A program made the translations under genes and the position numbers. Under the pieces are notes generated by a model. That model was not told where the DNA came from, ran no database searches, and saw only the letters and a list, made by a program, of their open reading frames with translations. From NCBI GenBank assembly GCA_016808115.1, contig JAEQBH010002356.1, positions 1-64,000 of the forward strand: a stretch of 64,000 nt of DNA, in the 5' to 3' direction. Positions 1 through 10,133 of the stretch are shown in pieces; position 1 is the first letter of the stretch, and every line of letters begins with the position of its first letter. Origin of the DNA: Tetrastigma voinierianum (lineage: Eukaryota > Streptophyta > Magnoliopsida > Vitales > Vitaceae).

Positions 1-279
1 TAGGATGGTTTGATGCCGTGTTTTTGGCATATTTGGTACCATGTTTGTGGCATGTTTTGTGGCCTCAATTGGGAGGATAATGTGGCCGATGGACAAAGGC
101 TGTTCCGGGATGGTTTCAAAATCGGGCGTGGTACCGGAGTCGCCGAGAGTTCTCCTTCGCACGCCGGTGCGGAAGCCATGCTATTGCGGCTGGGCCCAAT
201 TTGAAGCTCGGCACGCAATTGCGTGGGTTTCACGCAATTGCGTAGCCCCGTGACACTTTCAAGCATCAACCTGACGGCC

Positions 280-545
280 ATAACTTCTTCGCTCGAACTC
301 CGCTGGGGTGTTCTCGACTCTATGGAAATCCCTTTGAGTCTAGAATCCATCCATATATAGCTTGGATACAATATTGAGCTTATAATAAGTCCGAAAATGA
401 CAAAACCAGTGGCTGCTGCCATCACGTAAGTGCCGCAGTTTCGATTTCTTCATGACTGTAATCTGCATAATTCCTTCGTTAGGACTCGCTTTGGGTGTCT
501 GGACTTTATGGAAAGCTCATTGAGTCTAGAATCTAACCATATGCT
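280..545 (+). repeat. Twice-repeated LTR-type segment
   Basis: Two diverged direct copies, about 280-365 and 424-545, share the block ending in TTGAGTCTAGAATC followed by a CCATAT-type tail, with a similar GGGTGTYC...CTCTATGGAAA lead-in. Blocks of this kind are common in the long LTRs or leaders of plant gypsy elements. I see no coding sequence in 1-790; the short ORFs there have no recognisable domain. The element type is inferred. Confidence 0.4.
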
Positions 546-790
546 ATTTAATGGCATTTGGTGCCCACATCTTATCTGGAAATTGAATTGTTGTACCAAG
601 TGTGTTAATCACTTGGTTAAAGTCAATTGGAATACGTGATAAGAAAAGAGATAGATATAACCAAGAAATAGCACATATCGTGAGATTTGATATGTGTGAG
701 GAGAGGAAGAAAAGAATAAAATGATAAGCTCAAAGAACACGTATAATTGTATGACTGCCTAAGACCGGATATTAAATGACAAGACATATA

Positions 791-977
791 TGATCAATGC
801 TTCGGCATTTCTGCTAGTGCTATGACACTTCTGTTACATGGGTAGGCACGTTCTGATCGGTGCTTCGGCACTCCTGCTAGTGTTACGACACTTCTGTTAC
901 GTGGGCAGCACGTTCTGATCGGTGCTTCAACACTCCTGCTAGTGCTACGACACTCGTTACGTGGGCAAGCACGATCC
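791..977 (+). repeat. Tandem repeat, three units of about 62 bp
   Basis: Units begin at about 791, 854 and 916 with TGATCRRTGCTTC. Each contains CTGCTAGTGYTAYGACAC and ends in a GTGGGYAR-CACG block. The third unit is the most diverged. The array ends about 40 bp before the copia element that starts at 1017, so it belongs to the sequence the element landed in. The minus-strand 63-aa ORF here is only the repeat read through and is not a gene. Confidence 0.85.
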
Positions 978-1016
978 GCTCGCATCGCACCATACCCTTC
1001 GAAGTTCGTGTACTTT

Positions 1017-1611
1017 TGTTGGTTTTATGTGTACAAAGCCAATATAAGTTCACAATTACACTTATATTTATCAGCGCTGATTAGAACCTAAAGGGTCACA
1101 CAATAAGAATAATTCTTAGGTTAAAAACAAAATTAATTATTCGATAATTATAATATTTATGATAATTAATTATGAATTAATTTATCATAAATATTAGAAA
1201 TAAATATTAAAATTAATTATGAATTAATTTCTAATATTTATGGAAATTACTATGAATTAATTTCAATTAATTTCTCATATTTATGATAATTAATTATGAA
1301 TTATCCCTTTTATGGAAATTAAATAATCCTATTTATGAGGATTATTTATGATCGTGAAAATCGATCTATAAATAGATCGTAAAATCCTGGTTATGATCAT
1401 GAGATGATTCGAGAACTAGCATATTGCTTCGAGTTAAAATTCCCGTGGAGGATCCCAAGAGTTATTCGTAGATACTCTCGAGGCCTGACGCGTGTGCGCT
1501 AGTGATCTGGCCATGATTCGTGAATCGGCTACGCTGTTTCTCAAGAACGGTATGCATGTACGTATTTATTTAAATTACACTCCGCTATGTAGGAATGTTT
1601 GATCTCTTTCT
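1017..1611 (+). repeat. 5' LTR of the copia element
   Basis: Starts TGTTGG and pairs with 5337-5950. Its first half is very AT-rich, with repeated AATTAATTATGAATTAAT blocks (about 1131-1310) that are partly palindromic. The end is placed by aligning GGAATGTTTGAT-CTCTTTC with the 3' copy, which ends CTTTCA; the 5' copy has lost the terminal CA. Confidence 0.8.
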
Positions 1612-1612
1612 C

Positions 1613-1627
1613 GGGTATCGTGAGCCC
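1613..1627 (+). other. Degenerate primer-binding site, tRNA-iMet type
   Basis: GGGTATCGTGAGCCC follows the 5' LTR and resembles the plant initiator-Met site TGGTATCAGAGCC with substitutions. Its place, just inside the LTR, supports the reading. It looks too mutated to prime efficiently. Confidence 0.6.
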
Positions 1628-2729
1628 AAGTTATTCCTCGTATTAATACAGAGATATAGCATGCATCATATGTGATATGATTTAAAATTAAAAATATATA
1701 TATATTATTCTTTAATGTGATTATTCAATAAAATATTATTCTTTAATGTGATTATTTGAATAATATATTTATTTATAACTTTATTCTAAGCATATTGTAT
1801 GTTAATTGTTTAAAAGTTAATATCTACAATTTATCCTCAATCAAATATTAAATCATTTGTTATCTTCCATTATAGTTTAAATAAATTTATTAGAATAATT
1901 TGTCAGTTAACTCAAGATTGTTCTACTAAAAAATTTAATTTTACTGCGAGATTAGATCTCAAATAATAGTTTGATTTTACCAAAATACATGGCTTGGCCG
2001 TAGCTAACTCAAGGTCAAGCCAGACAAGAGATTATGAGACATATGTGATATGTGTATCAAAAGTTGATAACCTAATTATCTAGGAATTACAAAAGTTGTA
2101 ATTAGCAATTGTTGTTTACTTATTGAGATTATTTTAATTTGTTGAGTTAACTCAAGATTAAAATAATTAAAATAAGATCCTAGCCCACTAAGAATTTTAT
2201 AAAAAAATTTAAATCAATTTAAGGGATATTGATTTGAATGAATTAGTGGGAGCAAAAATATTTTGATTTTTGTATATCAGATAAATACTTACTTATCTTT
2301 ACTTTTGTTGTAGAAAAAGAACAATACATGAATCTGTAATATTCTCGTTTGACAATAAGCTCACTGCTCCACTTCATGGATCGGGTCCAAAATCTAAGAA
2401 TTATTCTAGACAAGAGGTTGTTATATGTTCTTGAAACCCAATTCCTTCATAACCTACTCCGCATGATGACGTAGCGCCAAGGATGCGATCGTAAACATTC
2501 GATGATTCCGAGTGTTCGTTGTCTCGATGTTGGCATCCATGAGTCCATTGCAAAAAGCAACATGAGGATATGAATGCTTTACAATGCTTAATCACTTAAA
2601 GGCATTGTGCAGATAAGGGCGGAATGAAAGATATGATATCTCTCAAGAGCTCTTTCTTTCATCGCAAGATGGAAGGATCTTCAAACAACCCATAGTCAAG
2701 ATGATTGACCTATTGAAAAATTAGAGAAA

Positions 2730-3080
2730 TTGGGATTTATGTTGCATCATCAGTTAAGCGTTGATTTGATTTTGCAATCCCTACCTCCAAGTTTTTCAAA
2801 CTTTGTGATGAATTTTAATCTGACCCAAGTTGAGACCTCTACACTACCGTAGTCGCTTAAATATGCTTGAAGACAGTTGAAGACTCAATTAGGAAGGAAA
2901 AGGGCTATGTGCTGATGGTAAAGCCTTCTAAGAAAAGAAAATTCAAGTCAGGTCCTAAAAGACCATTAAGAAGGCCTTCAAACCAACAGACAAAATCAAG
3001 AAAGAAAAGAAACCAAAGGGTACTTGCTTCCACTGTGGAAAGGATGGACATTGGAAGAGGAATTGCAAGGCTTATCTAGA
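2730..3080 (+). pseudogene. Copia gag remnant with CCHC zinc knuckle
   Basis: Plus-strand translations spread over several frames show the usual late-gag order. First comes a segment with LILQSLPPSF near 2760-2800, then a Lys/Arg-rich linker (about 2900-3010). A perfect CX2CX4HX4C knuckle (C-F-H-C...H...C) lies at 3025-3066, followed by KAY. The knuckle lies in a different frame from the linker, and stops precede it, so at least one frameshift separates them. Gag normally packages element RNA into particles; this copy is dead. The N-terminal part of gag between 1628 and 2730 is not recognisable. Confidence 0.82.
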
Positions 3081-3134
3081 AAGTTTCATGTAAGAAGCTG
3101 AGAATTGAAGCTTCTACTTGTGTATGTTTAAGAT

Positions 3135-4393
3135 TGAAATAAATCTTTCACTTCTAAATCTGACTCTTGGGTATTAGATACCGGATCTGGATCTCATATT
3201 TGTATAAATATGCAGGGTCTAAAGAAAAGTAGAAAATTGGCTAAAGGGAAAGTGGACCTACGTGTGGGAAATGGAGCAAGACTTGCTACATTAGCCATAG
3301 GAATATACACTCTTTCTTTACTCAAAGGGATTAATTTAGATCTAAAGATCGTTATTTTGTTCATAAAGATTAACGAAAAATATAATATCTATTTCTTGGT
3401 TTGGATTTAGAATTTTGCTTACGATTATTACAAAGAATAAAGTTGTTCTTTATATCGTGCTGATGTTTTTTATGGTGCTGGTCATTTAACTAATGGTTTA
3501 TATATACTTGATCTAGAAAATCCTGTTTTCAATATAAACACAAAAAAAAAAACCAAAAATAGATGATCTTAGAAATTCTTATATGTGGCATTGTAGACGA
3601 TTACAAATGAGAAACGATAAACAAATTATATAAAATGGCTATTGGGGATCATTTGATTATGAATCATTTGATACATGCGAATCTTGTTTATTAGGTAAGA
3701 TGACCAAAACGCCTTTACTGAAAGGTGAAAGATCTATCGAGTTATTAAGTCCTCATACATACCGATGTATGTGGACCTATGTCGATCAATTAAGAAAATG
3801 GTTTTCATACTTCACGCTTAATGGATGACCATTCAAGATATGGTCATGTATACTTATTGAAGTATAAATCGTGAGGTCTTGAAAAGTTCAAGGAATATAA
3901 AGCTAAGTTGGAAAACCAACTTGGAAAAAGTATTAAAGTCCTTCGATCGATACTGAGCCAAGAATTTCAAGATTATCCGAAGAAAATGGAATTCTTTCAC
4001 AATGACTCCACCTTATACGCCAAGCAATTAAATGGCATCTAAAAGAAGAAAAACCGAACTCTATTAGGATATGGTTCGTTCTATGATGAGCCATGCAAAT
4101 CTTCCTAAATCATTTTGGGATATGCCCTAAATACTGCCTCATATCTATTAAACCATGCTCCTTCTAAAGTTGTAGATTCTACTCCATATGAGATATGGTA
4201 TAAGAGGAAACCAAATCTTGTACATTTAAAGGTTCTCAGATGTCCTCGCTTTGTAAAAGGGCAGAGTCGCATGCTTGATTCGAAATCGATAAATGTTATT
4301 TTTGTGGGGTATCCAAAAGAGAGTTTTGGATGTCATTTTTATAATCCCAATGAACAAAAGTGTTTGTTTCAGATACTACATTTCTGTAGTTAG
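3135..4393 (+). pseudogene. Copia protease and integrase remnants
   Basis: The aspartic protease active-site motif D-T-G-S is at 3177-3188 in the context SWVLDTGSGSHIC. A GAG-pre-integrase segment with YMWHC and SCLLGKMTK lies at about 3580-3710. Integrase core fragments follow at 3720-4100, and the integrase C-terminal part (ending in a VGYPKES block) is an open stretch at 4115-4393. Stops and frameshifts separate the pieces, and the full catalytic D,D,E triad cannot be traced in one frame. Order and spacing fit a Ty1/copia pol whose 3' half is missing. Confidence 0.85.
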
Positions 4394-5325
4394 TAATTTA
4401 TTCTGTGAAATGGTTAGTGGGAGTCAAATAGAAGAATAAACATAATCGATGTATATGGATGAAAGCTTATATACTTATTTAACTCATTGTGTTTTGATTT
4501 ATGCACACATTATGACAGCTTTATCATTTTATAATGTATATTTGATGATAAAGTCCTTAGAATAATATATTTATTATTCTTAAATAGATTCTCTAATCGT
4601 AGTATTAACAATAAAAGGACATTGTTAGTGCGGGATAGATTAGCACATATGATGATATGAGTAATGTGTTGAGAACATATTTACCGGAATGACCCACAGA
4701 GATATTTCTACAGCTATTCGAAAGTGTCAATGGTATAATCTCTATATGATAAGAGTATAATCTGATCCTCGGGACTTGAGATCATAAGAGATCTTTAGTG
4801 TCGAAATTATGCTTTGACTCACCTAGTTCATACTTGTTACGCTATGTATGAATAATGAAAAGTTGGGTATAATGAAAAACATGAATTGATAGTTTATGAT
4901 CAATATAGGATCTTATCACCCTAATAGTGGGAGTAGTATATCTCAAAGGTAACCACTGTTGAAATGTCAACTTTAATGTTTACAAACAAATACGTAGATT
5001 TAGAAAAGTTCTAAATTTATTTAAGGAGTTGATTTTCGAAACAAATGGTAAAATTAGTACAAATGTAGCTGACACTTACACCTTACTGCGGTACTAATAA
5101 GAGATATGAGATGGTGAAAGGATAATAATTATACCTGAATCTAGTTCATGCAATGTGCAAAGTCGATCACTTGACTTTTCCTAATATTTGGGTGGTCATG
5201 ATGTCTGGCTAGAGACCAATCTTGACCTATAAATATAAATTGATTAATTGTTGAATTAATGATAAATTAAAGTTATTTAATTTATCTAATCTTAGAATTT
5301 CTCACGAGTAAATTGACTTTAGTCC
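4394..5325 (+). other. Non-coding 3' interior of the copia element
   Basis: About 0.9 kb between the integrase end and the polypurine tract. I looked for the copia reverse transcriptase YVDD neighbourhood and RNase H motifs and found none. The sequence is AT-rich with many stops, so the RT and RNase H region appears to have been deleted. Confidence 0.55.
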
Positions 5326-5336
5326 AAGTGGGAGTT
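5326..5336 (+). other. Polypurine tract of the copia element
   Basis: The sequence AAGTGGGAGT lies directly before the TGTTGG start of the 3' LTR. It is the usual copia second-strand primer and fixes element orientation as plus. Confidence 0.8.
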
Positions 5337-5950
5337 TGTTGGTTTTATGTGTATTAAAGCCAATATAAGTCTAAGAATTACAATTTATGTTTATTGTCAG
5401 TTGATTAGGAACCTAAAGGGTCACACACAATAAGAATATTTCTTGGGTTAAAACAAAATTAATTATTTGATAATTATAATATTTATGATAATTAATTATG
5501 AATTAATTTATCATAAATATTAGAAATAAATATTAAAATTAATTATGAATTAATTTCTAATATTTATGGAAATTAATTATGAATTAATTCTCACCATCTT
5601 TCATATTTACGATAATTAATTATGAATTAATTCTCCTATTTATGGAAATTAAATAACTCTATTTATGAGGATTATTTATGATCAGAAATCGATCTATAAA
5701 TAGATCGTGAAACTCAAGTTATGATCATGAGATGATTCGAGGAACTAGCATATTGCTTTCGAAAGTTGTAAATTCCTCAAGCAGGATCCCGAGTTATTCG
5801 TGGTGGATACTTTGGAGGCCTGACGCAAAGGTTAGTGATCGGCTTTTGCAATTCAATCAAGCCGCGCTGCTTTCTCGAAGAATCCAGATGTATGCACAGA
5901 TTTATTTAAATTACATTTCCGTTGCTTATAGGAATGTTTGATTCCTTTCA
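5337..5950 (+). repeat. 3' LTR of the copia element
   Basis: Runs from TGTTGG to CTTTCA and aligns with 1017-1611, including the AATTAATTATGAATTAAT-rich U3 part at about 5458-5650. Small indels and many substitutions separate the two LTRs, so the insertion is not recent. Confidence 0.82.
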
Positions 5951-6099
5951 ACTGTGTCCATCTCATTCATGGTTCCCGATCTAGGTAAACGATCATGTGA
6001 TATGTATATAAAAAGTACATGAATAAGACCCAAGATGCTTAGCATACTTCAGATCGCATCAGGAAATTGTACCATACGCCTGATCAATATGAAACATGT

Positions 6100-7285
6100 A
6101 AAAAAGGAGATGAATTAGATACCTTGACATGAATATGTATAAGTCTGAATATGATTCTGATATAAACCTATAAATCTATTTGTTTTTGGATATGTTCTGA
6201 ATTTGTATGAACTCGGTATATGTATTTGATGTGATTCAGACCTATTACTTCGACTAATGTCCAGTCCGCATGTAAGTTTGATCCGCCGACCTTGTATGTA
6301 TTTAATATGATTTTGATATGTTCCGACTTATAGTACCTACGGGTACCTTCGCAAAAGAATAAGTCCGAATAAGTTCCGTAATACAAGTATAAGATCTGAA
6401 ATACAAGAATAAGCTCTGTAACCCAAGTATAAGATCCGTAAGACAAGTATATGCTCCGTAATACAAGTATAAGTTCAGAAGACAAGTATATGTTCCGTAT
6501 CACAAGTGGCAAGATCCAAAATACAATAATAAGCTCAGAACACAGTATAAGATCCAGAAGACAAGTATACGCTCGTAATACAAGTATAAGATCCAAACAC
6601 AAGAATAAGCTCAACACAAGTATAAAGATCCAGAAGACGCTATATGCCTGTAATACAAGTCTAAGATCCAAATACAAGAATAAGCCTGCAATACAAGTAT
6701 AAGTCTTATAAGACCAGATATGCTCCGTGAGTACAAGTATAAGAGACAAAGTACCGGGGCGATAAGTTTGCAAGACGCATCAGCCTCAAGAAAGGTCTAA
6801 GCTCCATACCCTACGATAGATTTAGATAAGTATACTGACAGGTTTAAGTAGATGTCTTTCGGGAGGATCTAAATAATTATAAGTCCTTCGGTGATAAGTA
6901 TCGTATAAGTCCGATATATATGTCCTTGGGAGATCTCGAACAAGTATACGCTCTATAAGTACGAATACGTATGTTGTTGTTTGAATTGATGGTACTCGAT
7001 ATATATTATCGCATATCTATTATCAAGTTATATGTTCCCTATAAATGAGTAATAGTTGGTACGTGTTTCCGTGATAAGTCATATGCTTCCCACTGCTGCG
7101 AAGCTTAGCACGGGTTTCTAATCCGTGTAGGCCAGGAGAAGACGCCCACAAACTTCCGCATACCGGTCGCCAGACACTCGTAGGGGTTCACTACATGTAG
7201 TTCCGCGCCCGATTTAAATGTAAAAGGCCGCTTATGTATGTAAATGGGACTCAAAGATATGCATGTATTTTGACGGACACCACTC
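6100..7285 (+). repeat. Gypsy-type LTR fragment, 3' half (family shared with 61130-63265)
   Basis: The block at about 7079-7250 (CATATG..., AAGCTTAGCACGGGTTT, ATCCGTGTAGG, CTCGTAGGGGTTCAC, TACATGTA) recurs at about 62895-63060 in the same orientation and, more diverged, as the reverse complement near 46060-46300. Upstream, 6340-6745 is a low-complexity array of about 30-bp units built on ATACAAGTATAAG. Similar TATAAG units precede the block in the other two copies. I take this as the 3' half of a long gypsy LTR; no primer site or boundary is visible. The 201-aa minus-strand ORF across the array is a repeat artefact. Confidence 0.6.
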
Positions 7286-7359
7286 TAATGGTATTTCTTT
7301 GTATATGTAAATGATTTTGTTACATAAATTGTTTGTATACCAACAAGTACAAGTTCAGC

Positions 7360-7960
7360 TTTGAAAAAAAAATACAGTGTAGCAGTCTGCACCCAGCCTC
7401 GCGCCTCCAGCGTGGACAAACTTTGCTTCTGGCCGATGAATTCGGTCTGGTCGGAGCTGGCCACGTGGGTCGGAGGAAAACTTGCTAGTCCTTTTTTTTC
7501 CCCTTCTCCTTCTTTCTTTCCTTTCTTTCCCTCTCCTTTTTTTTTTTTCCTTCCTTTTCCTTCTTGTTCCTCCCCCCTTCTACGAACAACACCATATTTA
7601 TAGCCTTCAAATGTGCCATGTTTCCTACATGCATAAGCCTTTGCCACATTGCTACAAGATTTGCCATGTCACTCATGGCTTGCTATGTGTCAACCACATG
7701 GTTCGCCATGTGTCACCCACATGGTTTGCCAAGTGTCACCCACATGGCTTGCCATGTGTCACCCCACACTCGTTGCCTTGAAAAACGTGAAATTCCGACT
7801 TTCTCATAATTCAACGAAATTTGCCTGGGCAACTAAATTTCATGTGACAAACCCAACGATGAGGTAAGTTTCGTCATTCGAGATCTAGAAAACTTTCTAG
7901 GTTTTCACCCAGATCATAGTTGTAGCATCTATCAAGGGCCACTGCGACTTTTTACTTTTA
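7360..7960 (-). repeat. LTR-like promoter fragment with 25-bp array and TATA box
   Basis: Read on the minus strand, a tandem array of about 25-bp units (CACATGGC-AAGCCATGTGG, several copies within plus 7618-7765) leads into a clean TATA box (plus TATTTATA at 7595-7602) and then a long purine-rich tract (plus pyrimidines 7485-7570). The same order, CATGTGACACATGG repeats and then a purine tract, occurs on the plus strand at 40850-41225. The Lys/Glu-rich and Phe/Pro-rich ORFs across the tract are simple-sequence artefacts. Confidence 0.5.
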
Positions 7961-8163
7961 CGATATATTCAAACACCAATATAAATACAAATACGTTTTC
8001 AATACCGTAACTTTATGCTACTTGTGCTCTGATACCAAAATAAATGTAGCGTCCATTGCACTACCAATACTTTTACTTTTAAGATATATTCAAACACAAA
8101 TACAAATACAAATACATTTTCAATACCGTAGCTCTATACGAGTTCGATACCAAAATAAATGTA
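7957..8163. repeat. Tandem duplication of about 106 bp spanning an LTR-primer-site junction
   Basis: Two direct copies carry GATATATTCAAACACMAATA, AATACCGTA and GATACCAAAATAAATGTA in the same order. Each copy contains, on the minus strand, an LTR end (TACA) followed by a tRNA-iMet primer site. It is exact in the left copy and decayed in the right one. The duplication therefore copied the junction. Confidence 0.75.
8026..8037 (-). other. Primer-binding site, tRNA-iMet, minus strand
   Basis: The minus strand reads TGGTATCAGAGC, an exact 12-base match to the plant initiator-tRNA primer site. It lies 3' of an LTR ending in TACA, which fixes the orientation of the LTR to its right. Confidence 0.75.
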
Positions 8164-9295
8164 AAATCCAAATACTACCGATACGAATAATAAATACATT
8201 TTTTTTTTCTTTTTCTTTTTTCAGATACTGAATATATAATAATATGCATCAAAACATTTGCAGAGGGCCCATCATTTTACAACCTATTTGTGACAATATG
8301 GCATTACTTTCTCAATAAGATCATTTACAAAGATATCGAGTTTTCAATATGAAAACATTTATTACAAAATAAAATCAAGGTTTATACAAAATTGTCAACT
8401 TATCATGAATGCATGGTCGGGAGTTTACCCAAACTCAATTCTGGCCCATATTTTCCGAGCCCTAGGAGCTACAATTTTCCCTCGGTCCCTTCTATACATT
8501 TGTAACTCTAGCTCTTATGGTTCTTTACTAATTGGAATCACTTCATTTGACAGATTATAATCAACCTATAGCCAAACAAAATACGGGTTTTGACAAATTT
8601 TTGATAGCAACTCCTTTGAAAACCAAACATTTTCTTTTTTACAAACATTCATCAAAACCAATCCAAACCAATACCAACCAACAATACACTTCAAAACTCA
8701 ACTCAAAACTGATCTACAACCAATCAAAATCATATTTACATAAGATTAGGGTTTTTCCCCAAATCCAAACACAAGAAAAGAGCTCTAGGGTTTGTGTTCT
8801 TACTTTGAATCTTGGAAACTACTCTAGCTTCCTCCTGAACTTTCTTGTAAGATCTTGCACCAGCATAAAGTTCCACACCATTCTCTTGATCTTCACTCAA
8901 AACCCTAGCTTTTCTCTCTCAATCTCCAAATACGTTTTTTGCATAAATGGCCATTCAATAGACCAAATGTGGTCTTAAGTCACTTAACATCATAAGACCA
9001 TGTTTGGCTCTAAAACCCATTTTTGAGTTAAGTTCTCCCAATTTTCCATATAACCCATATACTTTCTCTATTTGCACTTCAATTCTCACTATTCACACTT
9101 AGACATATTTTCTTTATCATAATGACCTCTTAGGGTCCTCATTTGATAATTTTTTCCCATTTTGCCCTTAACACTTTGTAAAATTCTCGGTCTATTCATT
9201 TTTTCGTTTAGCCATTTAAACTCAAAAATATAATTTAATTTATTTTACACCCTGAATATGTTATAAAACTGTTAGGGTATTTTCAGGGCATTATA
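8045..9295 (-). repeat. Gypsy-type LTR, minus strand, about 1.25 kb
   Basis: On the minus strand the sequence begins TATAATGCCCTGAAAATACC (expected TGTAATGCCC) and ends TACA before the tRNA-iMet primer site. Its first 400 bases align loosely with the start of the LTR at 61130, sharing a CAAACAWGGYCTTATGA block and then a TTTGGTCT block. Because of the local duplication, the true end could be at 8160 instead. The 148-aa ORF on the plus strand (8532-8978) has no domain I know. Confidence 0.55.
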
Positions 9296-10133
9296 GTAGC
9301 GGCAAGTTCACCGTGTTTACCCCTTTTTTTTTTTTTAGAAAAGCTAAAATTTGCCCGGGTTTTACAAACCCCACTGCCTCAAAATATCCTGCGGATATCG
9401 CATATCCTAAGTATTCCATACCGAGCCAATCTCATTTACCGAGATTTTTTTGTTCACATTTAATAACCTTGTTATTTTCAAAACATATTACTATGAGTTT
9501 AATTACAACCCTTATACAAAATGTATTATAAAAACAATTTACGAAAATGTTACAAGCCACAATCCAGCTTTCTTCATAACCGCGGCTCCTAATGAGAGTC
9601 GTCCACTAGTGTCTGCTCCACACCTGAAATGTTATCTCATATAGAGTGAGTCGCGCCTATGAGAGAATATTTCCTACAGAGGCTACTCCCTGCCTTAGTG
9701 TACATGCAATGGTCATGCTCCACACATTCACATTCAAATTCACATATTTATATCAACTCCAATAGAATGATGTAATTCTAATAGAATATTACATGTCATG
9801 TCATGAAAATGAGATGAGACTCACTAATGCATGAAAAAATTCGAAATAATACAAACTCTCATCACACAATGCATAGCCAATGTGTGATAATATCCATCGT
9901 AAATGAATTTCATCCAAAGATCACTTTGAAACAAAATCAAGTTTTTTAGAAATCAAAACTTATTAGATGTTTCACTTCCAAGTATCATTTTATTAACAAA
10001 ACATTGTCTTTTTTTGGGTAGGGAATTTTCTAATCTCGCGTGTGCTTCAAGACGCCTTCTACACTTTCTTCACTAAGCCACCGTTTGACACATATGTATA
10101 ACCAAAAATATCGGGGCTTTCACTGGGAGGTTA
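9296..10133 (-). repeat. LTR fragment, family with CTCACYCCGTCGTGG block
   Basis: Plus 9540-9720 (GAGAGTCGTCCACTAGTGTC, then ACAGAGGCTAC and CAATGGTCATG) is a diverged copy of 10500-10660. Read on the minus strand both carry the GTAGCCTCTGT-CTCAC-type block also seen at about 42122-42200 on plus. No coding sequence was recognised. Confidence 0.5.

Larger units (their letters stand above)
1017..5950 (+). mobile_element. Ty1/copia retrotransposon, full outline, RT deleted
   Basis: Both LTRs start TGTTGGTTTTATGTGTA and align along their length (1017-1611 and 5337-5950). A decayed tRNA-Met primer site follows the 5' LTR, and a polypurine tract (CCAAGTGGGAGT) precedes the 3' LTR. The flanking 5-mers, ACTTT at 1012-1016 and ACTGT at 5951-5955, match at four of five positions, as expected of an old target duplication. 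Inside, gag zinc knuckle, protease and integrase pieces follow the copia order. Nothing resembling copia reverse transcriptase or RNase H lies between the integrase end near 4393 and the 3' LTR. The element is therefore internally deleted and cannot move by itself. Confidence 0.88.

Noticed and set aside
6168..6773. 201-aa minus-strand ORF rich in Leu/Tyr/Ile
   Set aside because: It is the ATACAAGTATAAG tandem array read in one frame; no domain, and unit-length periodicity explains the open frame.
7285..7809. Lys/Glu-rich and Phe/Ser/Pro-rich ORFs on both strands
   Set aside because: Products of a pyrimidine tract and of the 25-bp CACATGGC repeat in an LTR promoter region.
8532..8978. 148-aa plus-strand ORF
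   Set aside because: Lies antisense within an LTR-like segment, is Asn/Gln/Ser/Leu compositional, and shows no family motif.
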